Origin: Sulfurovum sp.
Lineage (GTDB): Bacteria > Campylobacterota > Campylobacteria > Campylobacterales > Sulfurovaceae
DNA length: 54,467 nt
Reading direction: 5' to 3'
NCBI GenBank assembly: GCA_026983515.1
Contig: JALWHT010000093.1
Location: 1-54,467 of the forward strand
Position 1 is the stretch's first letter, and each line of letters opens with the position of its first letter. The translations under genes and the position numbers were made by a program. Shown here piece after piece: positions 1-7,629 of this stretch. Under the pieces are notes generated by a model. That model was not told where the DNA came from, ran no database searches, and worked only from the letters and a program-made list of their open reading frames with translations.

Positions 1-891
1 TCCAATGCGTTTGTTATCTTGCCAGATACCGTATTCATTGATCTTCATACCTTTTTCTACAGCCATTTTCCGCAGGGTGATATTGTGTGCTTTGGAGCCG
101 GTAAAGTGGTGCAGTGTGGCACCGAAACTTTCAATACCAACCACACGCAGATCAACACTCATGCCGTTTTCAAGCAGGATTGTGGAGCGGGTAGTCCCCT
201 TCATAACGATTTTTTGGATTTTTGGAAGATTGAGAAAATAGACCATCGTATCGTTTATTCCTTCGCAGGCTGCAACCAGATCGATGTCATGCACGGTCTC
301 TTTTCTGCGCCGGAGGCTGCCGGCAATCTCTACATGTAGAGCACCTTTGGTCTTTTTCAGGATGTTGACGATCCACTCTGCTACAGGCAGGGCTTCGGAG
401 AGTTTGAACCGGTGTGCTTCGTAGTTCCTTGTTTGAATGCCGTTTTCTATTTTGGCAATAAGTTTTTTCCCAAACCCTGGTACTTTTTCGAGTTTGCCTT
501 CTTCGAGCGCTTTTTCAAGGTCTGCAAGTGAGTTGATATGCAGCAGTTCATGAAGCAGTCTTACACGCCCGGGTCCAAGCCCTGGAATCTTTAGCAGTGC
601 TTCCAGCTGTGGTGGATGGGCTCTTCTGAGTTTTTCAAGATATGCCAGTTTTCCCGTCTGGACAATCTCTATGATCTTTTTGGCAAGCTCTTTGCCTATC
701 CCTCGCAGTGATGTCAGGTCAAACCCCTCTTCGACAAGGTCAGCCATCTGGCGTGGGTATCCCAGTATGGTACGGGCAGCATTTCTGTAGGCTCTGACCT
801 TGAAAGGGTTATCGCCGTCTATGTCAAGCAGGTCGGCAATTTCGTTGAACATTTCAGCAATCTTCCGGTTGGTGATATGTGCATTTTTCAT
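1..891 (-). CDS. polX: DNA polymerase X family protein (PolX), 3' part missing
   Basis: This is a family X DNA polymerase, a repair and gap-filling enzyme of the cytoplasm. The ATG is at 889-891, and the 297 residues read without a stop to the window edge, so the C-terminal half, where a PHP exonuclease domain usually sits, is outside. Visible domains are an N-terminal helical 8-kDa-like region (about 1-60), helix-hairpin-helix segments with SLRGIGKELA (61-70) and KIPGLGPGRV (101-110), then the nucleotidyltransferase core with GS at 191-192, metal-binding Asp residues in HDIDLVA (D202, D204) and a third candidate Asp at about 248. HFTGSKAHN near 262-270 fits the thumb region of this family. 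Whether the PHP domain is present cannot be seen. Confidence 0.9.
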   Translation of the reverse strand, partial: MKNAHITNRKIAEMFNEIADLLDIDGDNPFKVRAYRNAARTILGYPRQMADLVEEGFDLTSLRGIGKELAKKIIEIVQTGKLAYLEKLRRAHPPQLEALLKIPGLGPGRVRLLHELLHINSLADLEKALEEGKLEKVPGFGKKLIAKIENGIQTRNYEAHRFKLSEALPVAEWIVNILKKTKGALHVEIAGSLRRRKETVHDIDLVAACEGINDTMVYFLNLPKIQKIVMKGTTRSTILLENGMSVDLRVVGIESFGATLHHFTGSKAHNITLRKMAVEKGMKINEYGIWQDNKRIG

Positions 892-1058
892 AGTACTATT
901 GTAGCATGTTTCAAGTGTATATTTTAGGACAGATACAAAACTGATGGCTGTCTTTGCATTTCTCTGCGATCAAGGGAGTTTGTTTAATGGTCTGTTACCA
1001 TCTGAGAGAGTGATGTCCTTCCAGCTCTATTTTGCTTGGCGGACAAGGCAGACGCTTT

Positions 1059-1352
1059 TCATGCAGCATGAGAGGCGTTGTTGTACCGGTGCCAGACCTC
1101 CCAGATCTCATCTGCCATTTTTACATAGATCTCTTTATTGCCCACTTCTTCCTTTCCGTACCAGCTTTGAAACTCTTCATAGACAATATCGGCAAGTTCC
1201 TCTTTGGAGTGAACCTCTTTAATACGGGAGAGGATAGTTGCAGCTTCCAGGTCGTATTCATCTGATTCGACGGCAGTACCGATGTGCATCGGGTCATACT
1301 TTAGAATGATTGCACTAATGTCAAGGTGCAGTGTGCGGTTTTTCTTTTTCAT
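1059..1352 (-). CDS. Small conserved-looking hypothetical protein (DUF1871-like pattern)
   Basis: A 97-residue soluble protein I do not firmly recognise. It is acidic and helical, with no signal peptide or membrane segment. The DPMHIG...DEYDLEA...ELADIVYEEF pattern resembles small DUF1871-type proteins, but I cannot confirm this by eye. The ATG is followed by a lysine-rich start (MKKKNRT), and GGAGG sits upstream on the minus strand at about 1360, a reasonable ribosome binding site. It stands alone between polX and the antiporter gene. Function unknown. Confidence 0.65.
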   Translation of the reverse strand: MKKKNRTLHLDISAIILKYDPMHIGTAVESDEYDLEAATILSRIKEVHSKEELADIVYEEFQSWYGKEEVGNKEIYVKMADEIWEVWHRYNNASHAA

Positions 1353-1482
1353 CTGTTTTCCTCCCTGTGTTTTTTAAAAAATTATTATAGAAAAGGAAGA
1401 TTTATGAAGGGTTAACAATAGGGTTGGGAAAGGATGGTGGATCTTGACAATATTCTACATATGGTTGAGTATAATATTACTG

Positions 1483-1590
1483 TAGGGTGTTGTACCCTTA
1501 CAACCCCATGAATATAAATTTATAAATTATGAAAAATGGAATTTTATAGAAATAACTGGACAGTTGGTGTTGTCGGGGGACAACACCCTA
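1483..1590. repeat. Inverted repeat pair bounding about 108 bases of AT-rich sequence
   Basis: TAGGGTGTTGT at 1483-1493 is perfectly inverted as ACAACACCCTA at 1580-1590. The right copy also forms its own hairpin (GGTGTTGTC 1566-1574 with GACAACACC 1579-1587, four-base G loop). The left copy is followed by a weaker version (GTTGTA / TACAAC). The interior is AT-rich and has no gene. The arrangement could be a small non-autonomous element or a transcription terminator region downstream of the antiporter gene, which ends at 1603 on the minus strand. No clear target-site duplication is visible. Confidence 0.55.
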
Positions 1591-1602
1591 TAAATAAATA
1601 AA

Positions 1603-2997
1603 TTATGCCGTTAAAAAACCAGCCACCAAAAATGCCATTGCAGCCAAAAGCCCGCCAAGCAGTGCATAGGGCAGCTGTGTTCTGACATGTTCTACATGGT
1701 CGCAGCCTGCAGCCATGGAGGAGATGATGGTGGTATCGCTGATAGGTGAGGCGTGGTCACCGAAAATGCCACCGCTGATGACTGCGGCGATGACCAGAGG
1801 AATATCCAGTCCCATACTTGCTCCCAGTGCCAGTGCAATGGGCATCATGATTGAGAAGGTTCCCCAGCTTGTACCGGTAGAAAAGGCGGTGAGTCCTGAG
1901 ACAAGAAAAATGAGCATAGGCATCAGTACCGGCGAGATATTGCCGTGAAGAATGGAGGCGAGATATTTTGCCGTACCAAGATCACCGATGACTTTTCCGA
2001 TGAAGATGGCAAAAAGCAGTATGGCCGCGATGGAAAGCATCTCTCCCATGCCTTGAAAGAGTGCATCAAAAAAGTCCCGGTGGGTCAGCCGTTTGCTTAT
2101 GACATAGTAGAAATACATCACTGTCAGCGTGATGATGGTGGCATAATAGACCGACGTAGAGCCGGAGCCTTTGAAAATGTCGCCGTTCCCGGTAATGTAG
2201 AGTACAGCTGGTACGGAAAATACCATAACGAGAACAGGAAGCAGCATGGGCAACAGTGCAGGGGATGCTTCTAAAGAACTTTTGCCTTTAGAGTGGTCTT
2301 CGTTTTGTACGCTAACGGCCACTGCATGTTTCATAGGGCCTATCTCCCACTCCTTGTAGATAACCACCAGGACAATGATGAGTGTGAAAATGGCATAGAA
2401 GTTATAGGGGATAGAGGCAATAAGCAGGCTGATGCCTTCACCCTGTATGACTTTTCCGTCTACTGCTGTGACAATGAGCCCCAGCAACAATGCACCCCAG
2501 GCATTGAGAGGAATGAGTGAACAGATGGGAGCAGAGGTGGAGTCGCAAATGTAGGCGAGCTTTTCGCGGCTGATGCCGTTTCGGTCACACAGGGGTTTGG
2601 CGACAGTACCTGCCACCAGTGACGTGATGGAAGATTCGATGAAGATGATCACTCCGGTAACATACGCCAGCATCTGTGCTCCGATGGGAGAGTCTATTTT
2701 TTTGGAGTATTTGTCGAGAAACGCAACAAAGCTTTTGACCGCACCGCTTTGCTCCAGCAGCGTGATGATAGCACCGACAAAAAGGGTAAAGAGAATAGTT
2801 TTGGTGATCCACCCCTGCGCAAACTGCTCTATGGTGCCGTTGAAAAGGGCGGTAAATGCTGTAAAGGGGTTGTAGCCGTTGAGTACCAGCAGTCCGGCAA
2901 AGATACCGCCCATCAAGGAGACAATGACATCTTTTGTTATAATAGCCAGAACGATCGTAAGCAGCGGAATGGCGATGCTGAGGATGCCAAACTCCAT
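1603..2997 (-). CDS. Na+/H+ antiporter, NhaC family
   Basis: A 464-residue inner-membrane protein with about a dozen hydrophobic segments, taken as a sodium/proton (or related cation/amino-acid) antiporter. Family signs are the repeated gating motifs and the C-terminal GDHASPISDTTIISSMAAG stretch followed by DHVEHVRTQLPYAL, characteristic of the Na_H_antiporter/NhaC family. I chose ATG 2997 because GGGAGAC lies just upstream. A longer reading frame to 3102 would run into the oppositely oriented gene at 3036. It is divergent from the L,D-transpeptidase gene, with about 38 bases between starts. The transported ion cannot be decided from sequence. Confidence 0.85.
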   Translation of the reverse strand: MEFGILSIAIPLLTIVLAIITKDVIVSLMGGIFAGLLVLNGYNPFTAFTALFNGTIEQFAQGWITKTILFTLFVGAIITLLEQSGAVKSFVAFLDKYSKKIDSPIGAQMLAYVTGVIIFIESSITSLVAGTVAKPLCDRNGISREKLAYICDSTSAPICSLIPLNAWGALLLGLIVTAVDGKVIQGEGISLLIASIPYNFYAIFTLIIVLVVIYKEWEIGPMKHAVAVSVQNEDHSKGKSSLEASPALLPMLLPVLVMVFSVPAVLYITGNGDIFKGSGSTSVYYATIITLTVMYFYYVISKRLTHRDFFDALFQGMGEMLSIAAILLFAIFIGKVIGDLGTAKYLASILHGNISPVLMPMLIFLVSGLTAFSTGTSWGTFSIMMPIALALGASMGLDIPLVIAAVISGGIFGDHASPISDTTIISSMAAGCDHVEHVRTQLPYALLGGLLAAMAFLVAGFLTA

Positions 2998-3035
2998 GAA
3001 GTCTCCCAGAAATAATTTATAAGGATTATAACACA

Positions 3036-3746
3036 ATGAAGCGAATTTTACTTGCTGTCCTGTTTTTGGGCGGCATACTTTTAGCCAACGATTTATTGAC
3101 AAGCAGGCAGCTTGTTGTTGTTACGACAGCGGGATGGAATGATAACAGCGGTGTGTTGCAACGATATGAAAAAGATGGTACAAGATGGCATAAAGTGGGT
3201 AAAGCAATTCGAGTCAGACTTGGAAGAAACGGTTTGGGGTGGGGCATAGGACTGCATACAATACCCAAAGGAGCACACTATATCAAAAAAGAGGGTGACG
3301 GGCGTTCCCCCGCGGGTATTTTTGTACTCAAACAAGCCTTTGGATATGCGCCTTTTAAGGCGTACTACCCTTACAAAGTCTACAAAGAGACCGACCACTG
3401 TGTCGATGATGTGCACTCCAAATACTACAACAAAATCGTCGATTCGACCAAAATCGTACCCGACTACAACAGCAAAGAACATATGAAGTTCCCTAAAAAT
3501 TATTACAAATACGGTGTAGTGGTCAACCACAATCACATTGATGAAAAAGGGGCAGTTCCGGGAGCGGGTTCGTGTATTTTTTTGCACATTAAAGCAGTAC
3601 CGACAGCCGGGTGTACTGTCATGAAAGAGAGTGAAATAAAAGAGCTTATACGTTGGCTGGATGCAAAAAGGCAACCGTTGTTGGTGCAGGGAACAAAAGC
3701 GGAAGTTGAAAAAATGGTGAAGGGTTACTTCTCCATATCAATTTAA
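3036..3746 (+). CDS. Periplasmic L,D-transpeptidase (YkuD-type) domain protein
   Basis: A 236-residue exported protein. A signal peptide covers about residues 1-18 (positive N-terminus, LLAVLFLGGILLA). The catalytic YkuD-like domain fills the rest: the conserved His is in FLHIK (H184), and the active-site Cys is in PTAGCTVM (C193), equivalent to the H...S/T-x-G-C motif. Enzymes of this type form or edit 3-3 or lipoprotein crosslinks in peptidoglycan using a cysteine nucleophile. The GDGRSPAGIF segment (88-96) is typical of the YafK/ErfK branch. AAGGA at 3021-3025 supports the start. It is divergent from the antiporter gene and appears to be a single-gene unit. Confidence 0.85.
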   Translation: MKRILLAVLFLGGILLANDLLTSRQLVVVTTAGWNDNSGVLQRYEKDGTRWHKVGKAIRVRLGRNGLGWGIGLHTIPKGAHYIKKEGDGRSPAGIFVLKQAFGYAPFKAYYPYKVYKETDHCVDDVHSKYYNKIVDSTKIVPDYNSKEHMKFPKNYYKYGVVVNHNHIDEKGAVPGAGSCIFLHIKAVPTAGCTVMKESEIKELIRWLDAKRQPLLVQGTKAEVEKMVKGYFSISI

Positions 3747-3790
3747 GCAGGTTAAAATGATGGGGAATCTTGAGTGTGAGTTATAATTGT

Positions 3791-3861
3791 TATAATTTAC
3801 AGAGATTTCTATGCTATACTTTCAAATCATTATTGCAATGATAAAATATATTTATAGGAGG
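3791..3861 (+). promoter_or_regulatory. Candidate promoter and strong ribosome binding site of the Roadblock cassette
   Basis: Two -10-like hexamers precede the cassette: TATAAT at 3791-3796 (with TTGAGT at 3770-3775, a 15-base spacer) and TATACT at 3815-3820. AGGAGG at 3856-3861, five bases before the ATG at 3867, is one of the strongest Shine-Dalgarno sequences in the window and suggests high translation of the Roadblock protein. Which -10 is used cannot be told from sequence. Confidence 0.45.
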
Positions 3862-3866
3862 CTATA

Positions 3867-4241
3867 ATGGCTTTGGATATCGGTAAACTGACAAGTGAGG
3901 GAGAAGCACTGCTTCAAAACTTTGTAGATAAAATGGGACTGGACGGTGCAGTTATTGCGACTGCTGAAGGTTTGGAAATGGCGAGTTATTTCAAGTCAGA
4001 CAAAGACGCTGACCTGATTGCAGCAGATACAGCATCACTTCTTTCTGTACTTACAAGTGCTCTTGAAAATGCCGGAAGCGGTACACTAAACGAAATGATC
4101 ATTAGTGCAGACAACGGTTCTATTGCGATCAAAGACCTTGGTGAAGATATTGCATTTGCTGCCATTGCACCAAAAGGGTACAAAATGGGTGGATTGATTG
4201 TTTCATTGAAAACATTTACAAAAGAAATTCAGGCATTTTAA
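3867..4241 (+). CDS. Roadblock/LC7 domain protein
   Basis: A 124-residue cytosolic protein made of a single Roadblock/LC7 fold. N-terminal helix (about 5-22), strand GAVIATAEGLEMASYF (28-43), central helix rich in Ala/Ser (about 50-72), then strands EMIISADNGSIAIKDL and DIAFAAIAP, and a C-terminal helix. In other bacteria, MglB-type proteins of this fold regulate small Ras-like GTPases and organise polarity or motility. No GTPase gene lies nearby. It is first in a same-strand cassette running to the hybrid kinase at 5653-7629, so a role in assembling or modulating that kinase is inferred. The binding partner is unknown. Confidence 0.85.
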   Translation: MALDIGKLTSEGEALLQNFVDKMGLDGAVIATAEGLEMASYFKSDKDADLIAADTASLLSVLTSALENAGSGTLNEMIISADNGSIAIKDLGEDIAFAAIAPKGYKMGGLIVSLKTFTKEIQAF

Positions 4242-4246
4242 ATAAA

Positions 4247-4274
4247 GGTGTCTTGAAAGAGACCAATTTTCTTT
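4247..4274 (+). terminator. Weak terminator-like hairpin between cassette genes 1 and 2
   Basis: GGTGTC (4247-4252) and GAGACC (4259-4264) form a six-base stem with one mismatch around a TTGAAA loop, followed by T-rich AATTTTCTTTT. It could give partial termination or protect the 3' end of the Roadblock message, making the first gene more abundant than the rest. Confidence 0.35.
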
Positions 4275-4314
4275 TATTATTATTGACAATTTTAATTTGA
4301 GAGGGATGAAAACC

Positions 4315-4515
4315 ATGGGAGATGTAAAAGTGGCTAAAGAGCATTTATTGGCATATATTGATCAAATGAAAAAAGGTGAGATAGAACCTGCAGAGTTTTA
4401 TAAGGATCTCATGAAAGTTCTTGCGGAACTTGATGTAACAAATGAAGACCTGAAAGGGGTTACTCCTCAGCTTCTTTCGTTTGTAAATGGGTTGATACGT
4501 AATATGAGTAAGTAA
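4315..4515 (+). CDS. Small acidic helical protein of the Roadblock cassette
   Basis: A 66-residue protein with no recognised family. I start it at ATG 4315 because GAGAGGG (4299-4305) is well spaced to it; TTG 4297 and ATG 4306 are in frame but overlap that site. The sequence is predicted mostly helical (HLLAYIDQMKKGE, AEFYKDLMKVLAEL, PQLLSFVNGLIRNM), soluble and without cysteines. Its position between the Roadblock gene and the two other unknown genes of the cassette suggests a small adaptor or partner protein, which is inference only. Confidence 0.65.
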   Translation: MGDVKVAKEHLLAYIDQMKKGEIEPAEFYKDLMKVLAELDVTNEDLKGVTPQLLSFVNGLIRNMSK

Positions 4516-4520
4516 TTGCA

Positions 4521-4549
4521 AGGCATATCGTTCATGTATCGATATGCCT
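4521..4549. terminator. Perfect 10-bp stem-loop inside the Roadblock cassette
   Basis: AGGCATATCG (4521-4530) pairs perfectly with CGATATGCCT (4540-4549) around a nine-base loop, five bases after the stop of the 66-residue gene. No T-run follows immediately (T-rich sequence begins about 20 bases later), so it may be an mRNA processing or stability element rather than a full terminator. It argues against translating the following gene from the TTG at 4516. Confidence 0.65.
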
Positions 4550-4626
4550 CGAATGACTGTGAAAAATTTATTTTTTTAAATGGAATACAATTTCTATTTA
4601 AAAAAATAATTTATAACATAGGATAT

Positions 4627-4980
4627 ATGAATATGGTTTTAAAAAAAATTCTTCAAGAAAAATTAGCCAGATATGCAAATATACTTTCAAATGTAAATGA
4701 AGTCTGTGCTATTTATCTTGTGGATATAGAGAGTAGTAAATATGTTAAAAAGATTTATAAGTACACAATGAAAGAAGAGCAGTATACCGCTCTTCTTCAG
4801 AAAGGTTTTGTGCTTTTCACTGACGATAGTATCAATCAGGCAGTACTTGAAACAACTGAATACAATATGGCATTAAAAAAGGTGAATGATAAAATGTGCC
4901 TTGTCCTTATTTCGGAAAAATCTTTAACATTTGGAAAAATTGTTACAGTAATGAAGCAATGTATCTCTAAAGAAGGGTAA
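4627..4980 (+). CDS. Unknown small protein of the Roadblock cassette, possibly Roadblock/longin-like
   Basis: A 117-residue protein from ATG 4627 (ATG 4633 is also possible; AGGAT lies just upstream). An in-frame TTG at 4516 would place a hairpin inside the gene, so I rejected it. No family is recognised. The order of likely secondary structure (helix about 5-25, strand with VCAIYLVDIES, helix with EEQYTALLQ, strands with YNMALKKV and MCLVLISEK, final helix GKIVTVMKQCI) resembles the helix-strand-strand-helix-strands-helix layout of Roadblock/longin domains. That resemblance is a guess from pattern only. The gene stops five bases before the next start. Confidence 0.6.
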   Translation: MNMVLKKILQEKLARYANILSNVNEVCAIYLVDIESSKYVKKIYKYTMKEEQYTALLQKGFVLFTDDSINQAVLETTEYNMALKKVNDKMCLVLISEKSLTFGKIVTVMKQCISKEG

Positions 4981-4985
4981 TAGCT

Positions 4986-5648
4986 GTGGAAGACCGTATA
5001 GTTGTAGAAGGGAAAGTCTATTTTCTGCGAACAGAAAAGGAAAAAAATGCCATAGTGACGCATATTAGCCTTGAAGTAAATGGAAAAGAAGATCAACTAC
5101 TAACACTGAGACATAAAAAATCAAAAAAGGAAAAATTGATGAAATTTCACAAAAAAGCTTTGTCCTTCTTCTTTCAGGCACTTCAAAAAAAAGAGCCTCT
5201 TTCTGAAGAATTGTTCCAGGAAATAGAAGAAAACAAAACTGCCCCTGCACAAGAAGATGAAATGGTGACAGAGGAGAATATCCGTTTTCAGGAGTTTTGT
5301 GAGAATGTTCTACATCAAGAAGTTTTTGCTTGTTTCCTGCTCAAAGACAATGATCTTTTAAACTATGTTCGAGAAAAAAACAATCTTATCGATTCGAATG
5401 AGCTGATTGTACAGATTTCAGCGATGATTGATTTTATCAGAGACAATAAAAATATCACTCAATTGGTTGGCAACTGGGAAACCGTGATAGAGGTCTATGA
5501 TACATTTCAAATTGATTGTAAAATAATCGTTGAAGATAGTATTTTGGTTATTGTCAGTTCTCGTGATTTGCCTGTTGGCTCCATGATGAAGATTAATGAA
5601 GAGACAAAAGAAGTTATAGAAAAAGAATTCTTTAACCAAGCAGGATGA
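4986..5648 (+). CDS. Unknown two-part protein of the Roadblock cassette
   Basis: A 220-residue cytosolic protein starting with GTG. Residues 1-80 are lysine-rich with a mixed strand/helix pattern. A charged linker follows (about 72-95, many Glu). The C-terminal half (about 95-220) has a long helix (LIVQISAMIDFIRDNK) followed by strands WETVIEVYD, DCKIIVED and SILVIVSS and a last helix KINEETKEVIEK, again compatible with a Roadblock/longin-like fold. No catalytic motif is visible. It starts five bases after the previous gene and ends four bases before the kinase ATG, so translation is probably coupled along the cassette. Confidence 0.6.
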   Translation: MEDRIVVEGKVYFLRTEKEKNAIVTHISLEVNGKEDQLLTLRHKKSKKEKLMKFHKKALSFFFQALQKKEPLSEELFQEIEENKTAPAQEDEMVTEENIRFQEFCENVLHQEVFACFLLKDNDLLNYVREKNNLIDSNELIVQISAMIDFIRDNKNITQLVGNWETVIEVYDTFQIDCKIIVEDSILVIVSSRDLPVGSMMKINEETKEVIEKEFFNQAG

Positions 5649-5652
5649 ATAA

Positions 5653-7629
5653 ATGCAGAGTATTGTTGATATTGGAATACTTGAGAAGCTGAAAAGCAGC
5701 TGTAATGCTGATGATCTTGCCGCATGTATATACCGTGATGATGCATCGTTGGGGTTTTACCATACTAACAAGCATATGGATATTGAGGATATAACTTCTG
5801 TTCAGCATGCTGCGATATTAACTGTGTTTAATACCCGTATGCCTCTTATCATTAATGATGTGACCAACAGTTTTTTATACAATAAACATATTGACAACCC
5901 TTTTAAATTTAAAGTTGAAAATATTGCGCTTGTTCCGTTATATAAAGACACAAGCGGTACATGCATGTCAGGTTGCCTGATGATGTATCAGCAACCAGGC
6001 AGTAAAAAAATATTTTATAAAAAAGATTTGGAGAACATAGAAAAGCAGATTGGTATACTCTCCTTAAAGTCTGATCAAGAGGAAGGTCTGTCTACAAAGC
6101 CGTTGGTATGTATAGAGGAAAAATCCCCAGAGCTACTTGAGTATAAACTTAACACTGCATACCAGTTTTTTTCTTCTGTAGTACATGATATCCGTACTCC
6201 AATAGGCGCAGTGATGGGTTTTTTGGAGCTTATGGAAAAAGATGTCAATGATACAACACTGAAGGAGTATATCTATGCGGCACATCGTAGTTCTGAAATG
6301 ATCTCTGCGTTGATCAATGATGTGTTGGACTTCGCAAAGATAGAGTCAGGAAAGCTTGAGTTAGACAAGCACTACTTTTCTCCCATGGAGGAATTTGAGA
6401 ACATTGCTATGATGTTTTATCATACTGCCAAAAAAAATAAAATTGATTTTACAATTTATTATGATGTAGACATTCCCTACATTATTCTCTCTGACCCTTA
6501 CCGCATCAAACAGATCTTGAACAACTTCATTAGTAATGCACTCAAATTTACACCTGAAAACGGAACGGTTAATCTAAGTTTTCTGTATGATGAAACCAAT
6601 GATAAGCTACGCATAGATGTAACCGATAGCGGCATAGGTATTTCAGAAGATGCTATTGAACAGATATTCAAGCCATTTCAGCAGGCTTCGAAGACGACTT
6701 CAGGAAAATATGGTGGTACCGGACTTGGCTTGACCATATCAAAACAGTTGGCAGATATGCTTGAGGCAGAGTTGGAGGTAACAAGTAAAGTAGGTGAAGG
6801 AAGTACTTTTTCCCTTATTTTACCTTGTCATACTATTGAAGGTACTCCAGCATCGCTTAACCGGGAAAAACTTGAGTTGGTATCGCATGCATCAATTTAT
6901 TGTATAAAAGATGACAAAACTGATATTGAATATATGAAGCATGTGAAACAATACTTTGATAAGCTGAAAATTGATTTGAAGATTATTGCATCGGATGATC
7001 TGGATACGATAGAAAAAAACGCTATTCTTCTGTGTATTGAGAAAAATTATGAATCTTCTTACTTCAAGCAGTGTTATCAACAGTTTGCTTCACGTCTTGT
7101 TATTATAGAATCGTCCATGTTTATGGAATCAAAGCAGGCTTTCGGGGAAGCAGTATTGCTGCATCGTCCGTTATTCCCGCATAAACTTTTTGATGCAATT
7201 GCCGGACTTTTGAAAGAAACAGATACTAGAAATGCAAACAGGCAAACAAATACCACAGAAAAGAAAGTTCTCAATGTCCTTATTGCTGATGACAATATCA
7301 TTAATAGGAAATTGATGCAGGAAGTGTTGAAAAAATATCATACTGTACCTCTTAGTGCAGCAGACGGGAATGAAGCAGTAGAAATATTTAATGAAAATTC
7401 TATTGATCTTATTTTTATGGATGAACAGATGCCCGGTATGGATGGCAGTGAAGCTATCCGTCTCATTAGAAAAACAGAGAAAGGGAAAGAGATTCCTATT
7501 TACAGTTTGACAGGTGTATCTGAAGAGGAAGCAGTTAACAAGATTAAAAAAGCAGGTGCTACAGATATTTTATTAAAGCCTATTAAAAATGAAGTGCTTC
7601 AAGAAATTATTTTGAAATATAATCAATAA
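5653..7629 (+). CDS. Hybrid sensor histidine kinase with C-terminal receiver
   Basis: A 658-residue soluble hybrid kinase with no membrane segment. Residues 1-140 look like a GAF-type sensory domain. The HisKA motif FFSSVVHDIRTP places the phospho-accepting His at 178. The HATPase domain has an N box (FISNALKFTPENG, about 292-304) and G boxes (DSGIGI 325-330, YGGTGLGL 353-360). Residues about 410-520 look like a degenerate receiver. The last 120 residues form a true receiver with an acidic pair D546/D547, phospho-acceptor D590 in IFMDEQMPGMDG and K642. It closes the Roadblock cassette. With no transmembrane part, it probably senses a cytosolic signal or is positioned by its cassette partners (inference). 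Its 3' end overlaps the convergent TonB-like gene by seven bases. Confidence 0.9.
   Translation: MQSIVDIGILEKLKSSCNADDLAACIYRDDASLGFYHTNKHMDIEDITSVQHAAILTVFNTRMPLIINDVTNSFLYNKHIDNPFKFKVENIALVPLYKDTSGTCMSGCLMMYQQPGSKKIFYKKDLENIEKQIGILSLKSDQEEGLSTKPLVCIEEKSPELLEYKLNTAYQFFSSVVHDIRTPIGAVMGFLELMEKDVNDTTLKEYIYAAHRSSEMISALINDVLDFAKIESGKLELDKHYFSPMEEFENIAMMFYHTAKKNKIDFTIYYDVDIPYIILSDPYRIKQILNNFISNALKFTPENGTVNLSFLYDETNDKLRIDVTDSGIGISEDAIEQIFKPFQQASKTTSGKYGGTGLGLTISKQLADMLEAELEVTSKVGEGSTFSLILPCHTIEGTPASLNREKLELVSHASIYCIKDDKTDIEYMKHVKQYFDKLKIDLKIIASDDLDTIEKNAILLCIEKNYESSYFKQCYQQFASRLVIIESSMFMESKQAFGEAVLLHRPLFPHKLFDAIAGLLKETDTRNANRQTNTTEKKVLNVLIADDNIINRKLMQEVLKKYHTVPLSAADGNEAVEIFNENSIDLIFMDEQMPGMDGSEAIRLIRKTEKGKEIPIYSLTGVSEEEAVNKIKKAGATDILLKPIKNEVLQEIILKYNQ

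Noticed and set aside
2998-3102. N-terminal extension of the antiporter to 3102
   Set aside because: It overlaps the start of the divergent L,D-transpeptidase gene, has no membrane character, and a good ribosome binding site precedes ATG 2997.
4516-4626. Upstream TTG start for the third gene of the Roadblock cassette
   Set aside because: It would put a perfect 10-bp hairpin inside the gene and has no ribosome binding site. ATG 4627 fits better.
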